Shown piece after piece: positions 17,583 to 25,245 of a DNA stretch of 64,000 nucleotides (positions are counted from its first letter, which is position 1; each line of letters opens with the position of its first letter). Position numbers and translations under genes: made by a program. The stretch is from Acetobacterium bakii (lineage in GTDB: Bacteria; Bacillota; Clostridia; Eubacteriales; Eubacteriaceae), in contig NZ_LGYO01000040.1 in NCBI RefSeq assembly GCF_001263355.1, positions 1-64,000 of the forward strand, given 5' to 3'. The notes beneath the pieces were generated by a model. It saw only the letters and a program-made list of their open reading frames with translations. It was not told the DNA's origin and ran no database searches.

Positions 17583-19214
17583 ATGAACAGACAAAAAAGC
17601 ATTCGAAAAATAAGTCTGAGAACCAAATTTACAACCGCAAGTATGATTCTGGCATTGGTACTTTGCATGATCATTATTCTTATCTCCTATTTTAGTTACC
17701 GGGATTCCATGTTTGACCGTTATGAGGAAAACATCACTTCCCTTGTACACACCGCCGCAGACCTTGTGCCTGTGGAGAAGGTGAACCAGTATTATGAAAC
17801 AATGGAAACCGATGCGGATTACGATCTCCTCATCAAGCAGTTTCAGATTATCCAGGAACAAAACAATCTTGAATATCTATATGCCTATGTCCCAACTGAA
17901 GAGGGACTCAATGTTTTTGCCCAGGGCACTAAACCCGGAGAAGCCGGAAATTTTGTGCTGGGTGATGTTTTAGGCACCGATTATTATCCCATTGAGGATA
18001 TCGAATCGGCAAATGCCCTTTTTACCAATCCCGACAAACCTAAAATATATATCACAAGAGGCAGTGACTTTGGTTACCTGATTACCGCCTTTGAAGTGAT
18101 CCGAGATGATGGGGGAAATCCTTTACTGGTAGTAGGAGCGGATATGTCCATGAAAGTCATTGACGATACCCTAAGAGCTTACATTTTACTAGTATCTGGA
18201 ATTTCATTGCTGATTTTCGGAACATTCATCACTGTTTATCTGGTTTTTCTAAATAAATCGATCATCAATCCTCTTCAAGTGATTGTTGATAATGCCACAG
18301 ATTTTGTAAATATCAATATGGACGATAACATCGGCGAGATTGTGGCACTTCATATCGACGTAAAAACCGGTGATGAAATTGAAATGTTAGCCGAAGCATT
18401 TAACAAAATGACAAGCGACATCAGCCGGTATATTAAAGAGCTCACAAGCGTCACCTCTGAGAGAGAGCGTATCGAAACCGAGCTGCGTATTGCAAAGCTC
18501 ATCCAGGAAGGCATGCTGCCCCGGAATTTTGATTTCCCGGAAAGAGATGAATTTACCCTTTATGCATCCATGCGTGCGGCAAAAGATGTGGGCGGTGACT
18601 TTTACGACTTCTTCTTTGTGGATGACGACACCTTCTGCATCGCCATCGGCGATGTTTCCGGCAAAGGCGTTCCGGCGGCTCTTTTTATGGCAATGACCAA
18701 AGCAACTGTAAAAGACCTTGTTCTACGGCGACTGCCGGTGGATGAAGTAATGACTGAAGCCAACATCAATTTATGTAAAAACAACGAACAGGGAATGTTT
18801 GTGACCCTATTTATTGCGGTTATTAATGTTAAAACCGGTGTGTTTCAATGGTGCGATGCCGGGCATGATCCCGCAATTATCTGGAAAAAAGATGGTTCGG
18901 TTGAAATGCTTAAAGGTAAAAAGGGATTTGTATGTGCCGGTCTTGAAACCGCTGTATACAAAATGAATGAATCAACCATTGAAAAGGGCGACATTATTTA
19001 TCTTTATACCGACGGAATTCCTGAGGCTAACAATACGACCGGCCAATTTTACGGTATGGATCGATTGATTAATCTGATCAGCTCAAAAGCAGAACACGAT
19101 ATCAAATCGCTGTGTGCAAGTGTTTTAGACGATGTCGATAAATTCGCTCTCTCTGAGCCCCAATTTGACGACATTACCATGCTTGGATTTAAGTTTGTAG
19201 GAGTGCGAGAATGA
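17583..19214 (+). CDS. membrane-bound SpoIIE/RsbU-type PP2C phosphatase
   Basis: The protein is about 543 residues: membrane segment at about 20-41, an extracytoplasmic sensor of about 150 residues (Cache-like), a second membrane segment near 200-222, a HAMP linker (225-285), a short coiled coil, and a SpoIIE/PP2C domain from about 310. Metal-binding acidic motifs GGDFYDFF, GDVSGKGVPAALFM, DAGHDPA and the terminal FDDITML are present. Such enzymes dephosphorylate serine on STAS antagonists in partner-switching pathways. AAAGGTGG at 17570-17577 supports the ATG at 17583. The next gene overlaps it by four bases (ATGA). Confidence 0.92.
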   Translation: MNRQKSIRKISLRTKFTTASMILALVLCMIIILISYFSYRDSMFDRYEENITSLVHTAADLVPVEKVNQYYETMETDADYDLLIKQFQIIQEQNNLEYLYAYVPTEEGLNVFAQGTKPGEAGNFVLGDVLGTDYYPIEDIESANALFTNPDKPKIYITRGSDFGYLITAFEVIRDDGGNPLLVVGADMSMKVIDDTLRAYILLVSGISLLIFGTFITVYLVFLNKSIINPLQVIVDNATDFVNINMDDNIGEIVALHIDVKTGDEIEMLAEAFNKMTSDISRYIKELTSVTSERERIETELRIAKLIQEGMLPRNFDFPERDEFTLYASMRAAKDVGGDFYDFFFVDDDTFCIAIGDVSGKGVPAALFMAMTKATVKDLVLRRLPVDEVMTEANINLCKNNEQGMFVTLFIAVINVKTGVFQWCDAGHDPAIIWKKDGSVEMLKGKKGFVCAGLETAVYKMNESTIEKGDIIYLYTDGIPEANNTTGQFYGMDRLINLISSKAEHDIKSLCASVLDDVDKFALSEPQFDDITMLGFKFVGVRE

Positions 19215-19765
19215 ATATTGAAATTATGTATGGACGATCGCTGTCGGTAGATGCATTCAATTCCATTCTTGAATTGGATCTCAAGGTTTTTGGAAAGAAC
19301 ATTCTGACCAATGAGGGTATGGCATTGAAACGCTTTCTGAAATTTAAGGATAGCATTATTGCCGCTTATTCGGATAACACACTGATGGGTTTTATATGCT
19401 TCTTCAACGTAAATCACGTCGTCTACCAACGCGCCATATTTGAGCAGGAGTATATTGATGATAATCTATGTGAACGTGACATTAAATCTCTGTCAAAATG
19501 GGAGGGAAACCATATCCTGCTGTTTGATTTCGTAATCGACGAACCCTTTCGCAATCAAGGGATTTCAACTTTGATACTTGATGCCATCAGAGATTTTTTG
19601 CAGCAAAAAAACGAGCTTGGTTATAACATCGAAAAGATATTTGGATATGCCATAACCCCCAAAGGACTCAAACTCCTATCATCCTTTGGGGGAAGAGAAA
19701 TTTGGACTAGGGATGGCATTACATTGCTCGAAATAAATAAAGAATCATTTTTGAGGTTATCATGA
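19211..19765 (+). CDS. GNAT-like acetyltransferase in partner-switch operon
   Basis: This 184-residue protein overlaps the phosphatase stop and the following gene by four bases each, so it is translationally coupled. The acetyl-CoA loop is recognisable as DEPFRNQGISTLIL near residue 117 (R/Q-x-x-G-x pattern), preceded by the beta strand HILLFDFVI. The rest diverges strongly from common GNATs, so substrate and even activity are open. Its place between an RsbU-like phosphatase and an RsbW-like kinase suggests it is an output or target of that switch. Confidence 0.65.
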   Translation: MNIEIMYGRSLSVDAFNSILELDLKVFGKNILTNEGMALKRFLKFKDSIIAAYSDNTLMGFICFFNVNHVVYQRAIFEQEYIDDNLCERDIKSLSKWEGNHILLFDFVIDEPFRNQGISTLILDAIRDFLQQKNELGYNIEKIFGYAITPKGLKLLSSFGGREIWTRDGITLLEINKESFLRLS

Positions 19766-20379
19766 TAACGATAAGTGATCGAAAGCTAGACAAAATAAGC
19801 CTTGCATCCACTACGGATGTTTTAACCAAAGCCTTAAAGAATGATCCTTTGTATCAGGTAATATTTAATAACGAGAAAGAGCTGCGGCTGTATCTTAAGC
19901 TCATGCTTGACTACTATAATAAGAACGGCGAAATTTATACTGCGGTAGCTGATGATCAAATCGTCGGTGTCTCAATTTGGAATCTCAAGGGAACACCATT
20001 TGTCGGTATGCGCACCGTACTCGCAACCCAAAGCTTTAGGGATATATTTAAATTCTTAATGACGACCCAGATTAGAAGCATGATCAAGCTTAATAATGAA
20101 GGACTGATCACCGAGGGGTATCACTATAAGCTGGAGCATCATTATCTGTTTATAATCGCCTCTGTGATGAAAGGTGCCGGTCGTTCACTGATGGAATATG
20201 CCATTGCAAAATTCAACGACTTTCCAATTTATCTCGAAAACAGCAATATAAAAGACAACCGGCTTTTTTATGAGCGACTTGGATTCCATTCCTTAAAAAT
20301 GATTGATGTGATGGGCATCTCTGTGGATTTATTGACCAACAGTAAAGGAGATCAGTTAAATGAAGAGCTTAACCGTTAA
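19762..20379 (+). CDS. divergent GNAT-like protein in partner-switch operon
   Basis: This 205-residue protein resembles the GNAT fold: YTAVADDQIVGVSIW, then HHYLFIIASVMKGAGRSLM in the acetyl-CoA position, and a terminal LENSNIKDNRLFYERLGFHS typical of GNATs. The loop lacks the usual Q/R-x-x-G-x-G order, reading KGAGRS instead, so catalysis may be lost or altered. It overlaps the previous gene by four bases and the next by 20. Function unknown. Confidence 0.65.
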   Translation: MITISDRKLDKISLASTTDVLTKALKNDPLYQVIFNNEKELRLYLKLMLDYYNKNGEIYTAVADDQIVGVSIWNLKGTPFVGMRTVLATQSFRDIFKFLMTTQIRSMIKLNNEGLITEGYHYKLEHHYLFIIASVMKGAGRSLMEYAIAKFNDFPIYLENSNIKDNRLFYERLGFHSLKMIDVMGISVDLLTNSKGDQLNEELNR

Positions 20380-20770
20380 TGCGTCAGAGGATAAACTGTC
20401 CGAAGTACTTGAATTTATCGGTACCGAACTTGAAGCTGCAGGAGCCAGCCCCAAAACACAATTTCAGATTGACCTGGCTGTAGAGGAACTCTATGTGAAC
20501 ATTGTCCATTATGCTTATGCACCGGATACCGGCGATGTAATTATCAAATTTAATATTGACGGTGAACCGCCATTGGCCGAAATTCTATTTATTGACCAGG
20601 GAAAACCCTATAACCCCCTTGAGAACCCTGATCCTGACATTACATTAACCGCTGAAGACCGGGAAATCGGCGGGCTGGGTGTTTTGATGGTTAAAAAGAC
20701 CATGGATGTGGCTGTATACCGCTACGAGAACCAAAAAAATATTATGACAATAAAAAAATCCTTGCACTAG
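20360..20770 (+). CDS. RsbW/SpoIIAB-like ATP-binding protein (anti-sigma-type kinase)
   Basis: This 136-residue HATPase_c_2 protein has an intact GHKL site: N box EELYVNIVHYAYAP, G1 box FIDQGKPYNPLE and G2 box GGLGVLMVKKTMD. In the known partner switches such kinases bind a sigma factor or phosphorylate a STAS-domain antagonist. Neither a sigma factor nor a STAS gene occurs in this window. It overlaps the upstream GNAT gene by 20 bases and is the last gene of the operon. Confidence 0.9.
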   Translation: MKSLTVNASEDKLSEVLEFIGTELEAAGASPKTQFQIDLAVEELYVNIVHYAYAPDTGDVIIKFNIDGEPPLAEILFIDQGKPYNPLENPDPDITLTAEDREIGGLGVLMVKKTMDVAVYRYENQKNIMTIKKSLH

Positions 20771-20859
20771 AGTAGGGGAGCCAAAGAATTGGTGATCCAA
20801 CCCACCCCGATAAAATCATCTCCATTACCCTGTTAGAATAAGTAAAAGAGGTACAGCAA

Positions 20860-21345
20860 ATGGAAATTACAATACGCGGCTATGCGGATTCGGATATCGA
20901 AACGATGACGCATATTTGGAATGAAGTGGTTAGTGAAGGAATTGCTTTCCCCCAGATTGAGGGGTTAACAGCTTCCACTGCCAAAGCTTTTTTTGCATCA
21001 CAAAGCTTCACCGGCGTTGCGGTTGTAAAGGATGAGGTCCTGGGGCTTTATATTCTGCATCCTAATAACATCGGACGCTGCGGTCACATTGCCAATGCAA
21101 GTTTTGCAGTTATATCCAGCGCCCGGGGTTTGCATATCGGTGAGAAATTAGTTTCCCATTGTTTAGAACAGGCCAGGAAAATCGGTTTTCAACTGCTGCA
21201 ATTCAACGCCGTTGTCCGAATCAATTTCAGTGCCATTCATTTATATGAAAAGCTTGGTTTTATTAGACTCGGCATGATTCCCAAAGGATTTTTGCTGAAA
21301 GACGGAACATATGAAGACATTATTCTTTTTTATCATACATTATGA
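20860..21345 (+). CDS. GNAT N-acetyltransferase
   Basis: This 161-residue GNAT has the acetyl-CoA loop SARGLHIGEKLVSHCLEQA near residue 87 and a C-terminal NFSAIHLYEKLGFIRLG, the classic motif B. It starts at an ATG behind AAGAGG. It lies 89 bases after the partner-switch operon in the same direction, so read-through is possible but not required. The acceptor substrate is unknown. Confidence 0.88.
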   Translation: MEITIRGYADSDIETMTHIWNEVVSEGIAFPQIEGLTASTAKAFFASQSFTGVAVVKDEVLGLYILHPNNIGRCGHIANASFAVISSARGLHIGEKLVSHCLEQARKIGFQLLQFNAVVRINFSAIHLYEKLGFIRLGMIPKGFLLKDGTYEDIILFYHTL

Positions 21346-21397
21346 ATCACCTTAAAAATCACCGGTTTCTTAAATTGAAAAACCAGGGATTTTATGA

Positions 21398-21892
21398 TTA
21401 ATGACATTTGCTTTGTATGGTTTGCACCATTTTTTCAATGTTTTGAGGCAGTGGTTTTGTCTGTGGATTATTTTCTTTGGCGGTGGCTTTTTTCATAAGA
21501 TTGGTGATTAATTTATGCGAAAGTTTCATTTTATCTGTTCGTAACTCGCCGCCAAAATTTTCGATTGAAAGCGCACTTTTTAATAACGGTTCGGGAAAAG
21601 CATTTATAATGTTATCATCAAAATTATCTGGGGTTCCGCAAGAAATAAAGAATCCCAAGTTTTTATTTTTCAATGCTGCTTCATTTGAAATACAATACTC
21701 TTTTATTTTTTTCTGGATTTGCCCCATATAAATAGATCCGCCGATTAGAATGGTGTCATAGCTGTCTAATGCCGGGATGGTGCCTTTACCGATGTTCACC
21801 AGACAAACTTCGCCCTCTAATTCATTGGCAAGCTTTATTGCACATTCTTTTGTGTAACCATAAGTGCTGCCAAATAATATCATTGTTTTCAT
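21398..21892 (-). CDS. flavodoxin-domain protein (HemG-like)
   Basis: This 164-residue protein has the flavodoxin FMN phosphate loop FGSTYGYTKECA near the N-terminus and the second flavin loop around YDTILIGGSIYMGQI, a form typical of the Flavodoxin_5/HemG-like family. It should bind FMN and carry electrons in the cytoplasm. It is the last gene of a three-gene leftward operon (marR, FMN-binding protein, flavodoxin), 23 bases after the FMN-binding gene and behind an AGGAGG site. Confidence 0.88.
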   Translation of the reverse strand: MKTMILFGSTYGYTKECAIKLANELEGEVCLVNIGKGTIPALDSYDTILIGGSIYMGQIQKKIKEYCISNEAALKNKNLGFFISCGTPDNFDDNIINAFPEPLLKSALSIENFGGELRTDKMKLSHKLITNLMKKATAKENNPQTKPLPQNIEKMVQTIQSKCH

Positions 21893-21915
21893 AAATTTAA
21901 ATCCTCCTGATATTT

Positions 21916-22302
21916 CTAATTTGTTAACGCGTTTTCTATTGATTTTAAATAGGCCTTGCTTGTTACCGTTGCACCACTGATGGTGTCAACGGTGGTATTC
22001 TGTTTTTCGATAACGCTGTTAATAATTTCATTGGTTGCTTCCTGATTTTCAAAGCTAACAGTTTTTACAACATGAATCTGAGCTATCTTTTGATCACTGA
22101 CCGTGACCTCCACAGTGTTCGTCCAACGTCCGGCTTCATAACTGCCAGAGTAGGTACCGTCCTCAATTTTACTGAGATCCACAGCGTTAATCGCTAAATT
22201 TTCTCCTGTTTCTAACCCGCTGGTAATGTATATAAGACCACCACCAACCAACAATACTAGCACCCCAACAATACTCAGAATAATAATCATTACTTTCTTC
22301 AT
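21916..22302 (-). CDS. membrane-anchored FMN-binding domain protein
   Basis: This protein of about 128 residues has an N-terminal membrane anchor (residues 4-27) and an extracytoplasmic FMN_bind domain (PF04205). The flavinylation motif SGATVT with T112 is present, so FMN is probably attached covalently, as in NqrC and RnfG; that needs an ApbE-type transferase, not seen here. AGGAGGT lies seven bases before the ATG at 22302; an upstream GTG at 22311 overlaps the Shine-Dalgarno sequence. It is the middle gene of the MarR operon and probably exchanges electrons with the flavodoxin. Confidence 0.88.
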   Translation of the reverse strand: MKKVMIIILSIVGVLVLLVGGGLIYITSGLETGENLAINAVDLSKIEDGTYSGSYEAGRWTNTVEVTVSDQKIAQIHVVKTVSFENQEATNEIINSVIEKQNTTVDTISGATVTSKAYLKSIENALTN

Positions 22303-22314
22303 TTGAAACACCTC

Positions 22315-22779
22315 CTAATTAATTTCTTTTTCCATTTCAGCTAAATTGAATAACATTTTTTCCAGAAGAGATCGTGTCGCTGTCATTTCTTCTTTAGAAA
22401 TGTTTTTAAATAATTTTCGGGTAAAGTTTTCAGCTTTTAATTGACTTTCTTTTGCAAAGACATTAATTCGATCCGTTAATTTTATGCGCAAGACACGAGC
22501 ATCATTTTTATCTTTTTCGAGCAGAAGAAAACCCTTTTTCTCAAGCTTCAAAGCAACCTGTTTGACATTTTGATGAGAGCTGCCCATGGCTTTAGCCACT
22601 TCTTTGATTGAGGGATCATGGTCGAAAGAATTTTCGATAACTATAATCAACAGCCATTGCTTTGTAGTTAAATCATGTTCTTGCAATTCTCGCCCAAGCA
22701 GGGTATCCATCTGGTTTGAAACAATTAACACACTGCCAAAAATAAATTTATCGTCGATCATAGAATCCATAATTTCCAA
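22315..22779 (-). CDS. MarR-family transcriptional regulator
   Basis: This 154-residue protein has the MarR winged helix-turn-helix: PSIKEVAKAMGSSHQNVKQVALKLEKKGFLLLEKDKNDARVL, with long helices at both ends for dimerisation. The TTG start at 22779 has GGAGGT five bases upstream. It is the first gene of an operon with the FMN-binding and flavodoxin genes. Two copies of its probable operator lie at its own promoter (22800-22843), so it should repress the whole operon until a redox-active or phenolic ligand is present; the ligand is inferred only from the family. Confidence 0.92.
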   Translation of the reverse strand: MEIMDSMIDDKFIFGSVLIVSNQMDTLLGRELQEHDLTTKQWLLIIVIENSFDHDPSIKEVAKAMGSSHQNVKQVALKLEKKGFLLLEKDKNDARVLRIKLTDRINVFAKESQLKAENFTRKLFKNISKEEMTATRSLLEKMLFNLAEMEKEIN

Positions 22780-22799
22780 GAACTACCTCCAAATACGCT

Positions 22800-22854
22800 A
22801 TTAAGGTAATGTATTACCTTAATAGATAATACATTACCTTAATTCCTATGTCAA
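22800..22854 (-). promoter_or_regulatory. marR operon promoter with double operator
   Basis: On the minus strand TTGACA (22854-22849) and TATTAT (22831-22826) are 17 bases apart. An 11-2-11 inverted repeat, ATTAAGGTAAT-GT-ATTACCTTAAT, spans 22800-22823 just after the -10. A second ATTACCTTAAT at 22833-22843, 20 bases (two helical turns) away, lies between -10 and -35 and has a degenerate partner arm. This is an arrangement expected for a dimeric repressor. Confidence 0.75.
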
Positions 22855-23019
22855 TGCTATTTTAAAAGTTTCTCAATTATTTTTGTTTTATTGAGGATTG
22901 TTGGGCTGGCATTTTAACCGAAATACCCTTAGTTTTGGTTATAAGTATTGTGTTTTATCGATTGCCATGGGGAATAATATTGGCTATGTAATTTACACAA
23001 TAAATAATTTGTATTCTAC

Positions 23020-23047
23020 TTGACTTAAAGCGGTAGATATCTAATAA
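23020..23047 (+). promoter_or_regulatory. subtilase promoter candidate
   Basis: TTGACT at 23020-23025 and TAATAA at 23042-23047 are 16 bases apart, 34 bases before the TTG start of the protease. The match at -10 is only partial. Confidence 0.4.
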
Positions 23048-23080
23048 TAAAGAATACACAAATAAGAAAGAGGTATATCA

Positions 23081-25075
23081 TTGGAATTTAAAAGACTAAT
23101 TGTTCTCCTACTGGCTATGGTTTTAATTGTCGGTTCATGTCCCTTTGGAGTAATAGCCCAAAGCCAGTCCATAACAATCCAAAGCTTGGATGAAGTAGCG
23201 AATCTCAGCGAAAGTTCAAACATTGATGATGAAATCATCGTTATTTATGAGGATCAAGCCAGTGTGGGGGATCTTGCCCTAACAACCCAGGAGGTCAAGG
23301 GTGGCGAAACCCTAAATAATCGGGTGGACATTATTGAAGTCGCCGACACCGTTGATTCGGATGCCCTGGTAACTGAATTATCAGAAAACCCCAATGTGCT
23401 GGTGGCCGAAAAAAACAGCTATATCCAGACATCCGTACTTCCAAATGACCCCTTACTGTCAGCTGAATGGCAGTTTGAGCGAATCGGTGCCGATGCAACT
23501 TGGAATCAGGTGAATAATTCAGAAACCCTGGTAGTGGCTGTTATCGATACAGGTCTAAACACCGAACATCCAGATCTCAAAGAAAACATCGTTAATGGTT
23601 ACGATTTTGTAGAAGGAACAACTAATGTAATAGACCTATCCGGTCACGGCACCGAGGTCAGCGGATGCATCGCCGCCATCACTAATAACGGCATCGGTAT
23701 GGCCGGCATTACCGGAACTGCCAACATTAAAATTGCCCCATATCGGGTGGGGGGACTTACTGATAATGATCCGAATCTGGATGTGGGCTACATCTGTGCA
23801 GCCTTATATGATGCAGCAGGTCGTTCAGATGTGAAAGTAATCAATATGAGCTTTGGGGGATACATGGTTTCCTCTGCCCTGCGAACTGCTGTAGCAAATG
23901 CCGCCAGTGCCGGTAAGGTTTTGGTGGCAGCTTCGGGAAATGAAGGCAGTAATCCAGAGTATCGCGGGGAGTTGGCGGTACCGGCTTCCTATAATAATGT
24001 GATTTCAGTCGGAGCAACCAGCGATACCAATGAAATTGCTTATTTTTCCCAGTATAACAGCATGGTGGATTTATGCGCACCGGGGCATCAAATTTACACC
24101 ACCAATCATGATGGTGCTTATCAGTTGGCGTCTGGAACCTCATTTTCAAGCCCCATCACTGCCGGAGCCTGTGCTGTTTTAATGGCGGCTGATCCAGCTC
24201 TGAGCAGTGCCGAAGTGGAAACTATTTTAAAAGAAACTGCCCTTGATTTCGGAACTCCCGGAAGGGATGACTACTACGGCTATGGGATGATCCAGCTGGA
24301 TGCAGCTCTGGCTAAGGTTACCCCCAGTGCTCCCCTAACCATTGATAGTTTTACAGCGGATAAACCAACCGGCCAAACCATTGGAACTCCCATTACCCTG
24401 AGTGCCGCCGCCAGCGGCGGGACCGGTAACTACACCTATGGTTTTTACTATGAGCTAAACGGTACACAAACCACCATCCAGGATTATAGTAGCGCCAGTA
24501 CCGCCAGCTTTACACCGCTAACCCCGGGGATCTACACCCTGTCCGTTGAAGTTGTTGATGAAAACAGCAAAATCCTAAAGAAGTCCATTGTTAATTATGT
24601 CATTAAAGAAACCCCGGCGACATCAATCAGTTATCGAACCCATGTTCAAAATATCGGCTGGCAGGGTTTCGTGGCTAATGGAACACTCAGCGGGACCACT
24701 GGGAAATCCCTGCGACTGGAAGCCATAGAAATCAATGCGACCGCTCCGAACTATGACCTTGGCGTAAAATATAAAACCCATATTCAGGATATCGGCTGGC
24801 AGGATTATGTAGCTGATGGAATCATAAGCGGTACCACCGGACAGTCCCTGCGGCTGGAAGCCATCCAGATCGAACTCACCGGCGGAGATGCAGATTTATT
24901 TGATATTTACTACCAAGTCCATGTTATGAATATCGGATGGATGGGCTGGGCAAAGAATGGGAGCAGTGCCGGAACCGAGGGACTATCCTACCGAATGGAA
25001 GGCATCCGAATTCAAATTGTGCCCAAGGGAAGTGCGGCACCGGGTGCGACTGATAATCCATTTATTTCAAAGTAA
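23081..25075 (+). CDS. secreted S8 subtilisin-like protease with three ChW repeats
   Basis: The protein is 664 residues. A signal peptide (about 1-27) is followed by a propeptide (about 30-125), the S8 catalytic domain with D156 (VIDTGL), H189 (GHGTEVSG), oxyanion N287 (ASGNEG) and S354 (SGTSFSSP), a beta-rich linker (418-510), and three repeats at about 518-552, 563-597 and 610-646. Each repeat has the pattern YxxHxxxIGW...G...GTxGxSxRxEaI, the clostridial hydrophobic W (ChW) repeat, thought to act in cell-surface or protein binding. The TTG start is supported by AAAGAGG upstream. It probably degrades external protein or processes surface proteins. Confidence 0.93.
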   Translation: MEFKRLIVLLLAMVLIVGSCPFGVIAQSQSITIQSLDEVANLSESSNIDDEIIVIYEDQASVGDLALTTQEVKGGETLNNRVDIIEVADTVDSDALVTELSENPNVLVAEKNSYIQTSVLPNDPLLSAEWQFERIGADATWNQVNNSETLVVAVIDTGLNTEHPDLKENIVNGYDFVEGTTNVIDLSGHGTEVSGCIAAITNNGIGMAGITGTANIKIAPYRVGGLTDNDPNLDVGYICAALYDAAGRSDVKVINMSFGGYMVSSALRTAVANAASAGKVLVAASGNEGSNPEYRGELAVPASYNNVISVGATSDTNEIAYFSQYNSMVDLCAPGHQIYTTNHDGAYQLASGTSFSSPITAGACAVLMAADPALSSAEVETILKETALDFGTPGRDDYYGYGMIQLDAALAKVTPSAPLTIDSFTADKPTGQTIGTPITLSAAASGGTGNYTYGFYYELNGTQTTIQDYSSASTASFTPLTPGIYTLSVEVVDENSKILKKSIVNYVIKETPATSISYRTHVQNIGWQGFVANGTLSGTTGKSLRLEAIEINATAPNYDLGVKYKTHIQDIGWQDYVADGIISGTTGQSLRLEAIQIELTGGDADLFDIYYQVHVMNIGWMGWAKNGSSAGTEGLSYRMEGIRIQIVPKGSAAPGATDNPFISK

Positions 25076-25150
25076 TAAAACAATTCGGAAGAATATATCT
25101 CATTAACTATTACACGGAATAACTATTTTCTTAAAAAATCATAAACAGTG

Positions 25151-25213
25151 TTGACACATCGTATAATTATCATTAAAATAAAGGTGTTAGCACTCAATCA
25201 ATTAGAGTGCTAA
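25151..25213 (+). promoter_or_regulatory. htpG promoter with perfect CIRCE operator
   Basis: TTGACA (25151-25156) and TAAAAT (25174-25179) are 17 bases apart. They are followed at 25187-25213 by TTAGCACTC-N9-GAGTGCTAA, an exact CIRCE element, with complementarity extending four more bases on each side (GGTG/CACC). CIRCE is the binding site of the heat-shock repressor HrcA. It lies at the start of the transcript, 33 bases before htpG. Confidence 0.95.
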
Positions 25214-25245
25214 CACCATAAAACTATTTTGAAAGGGCACAACCA

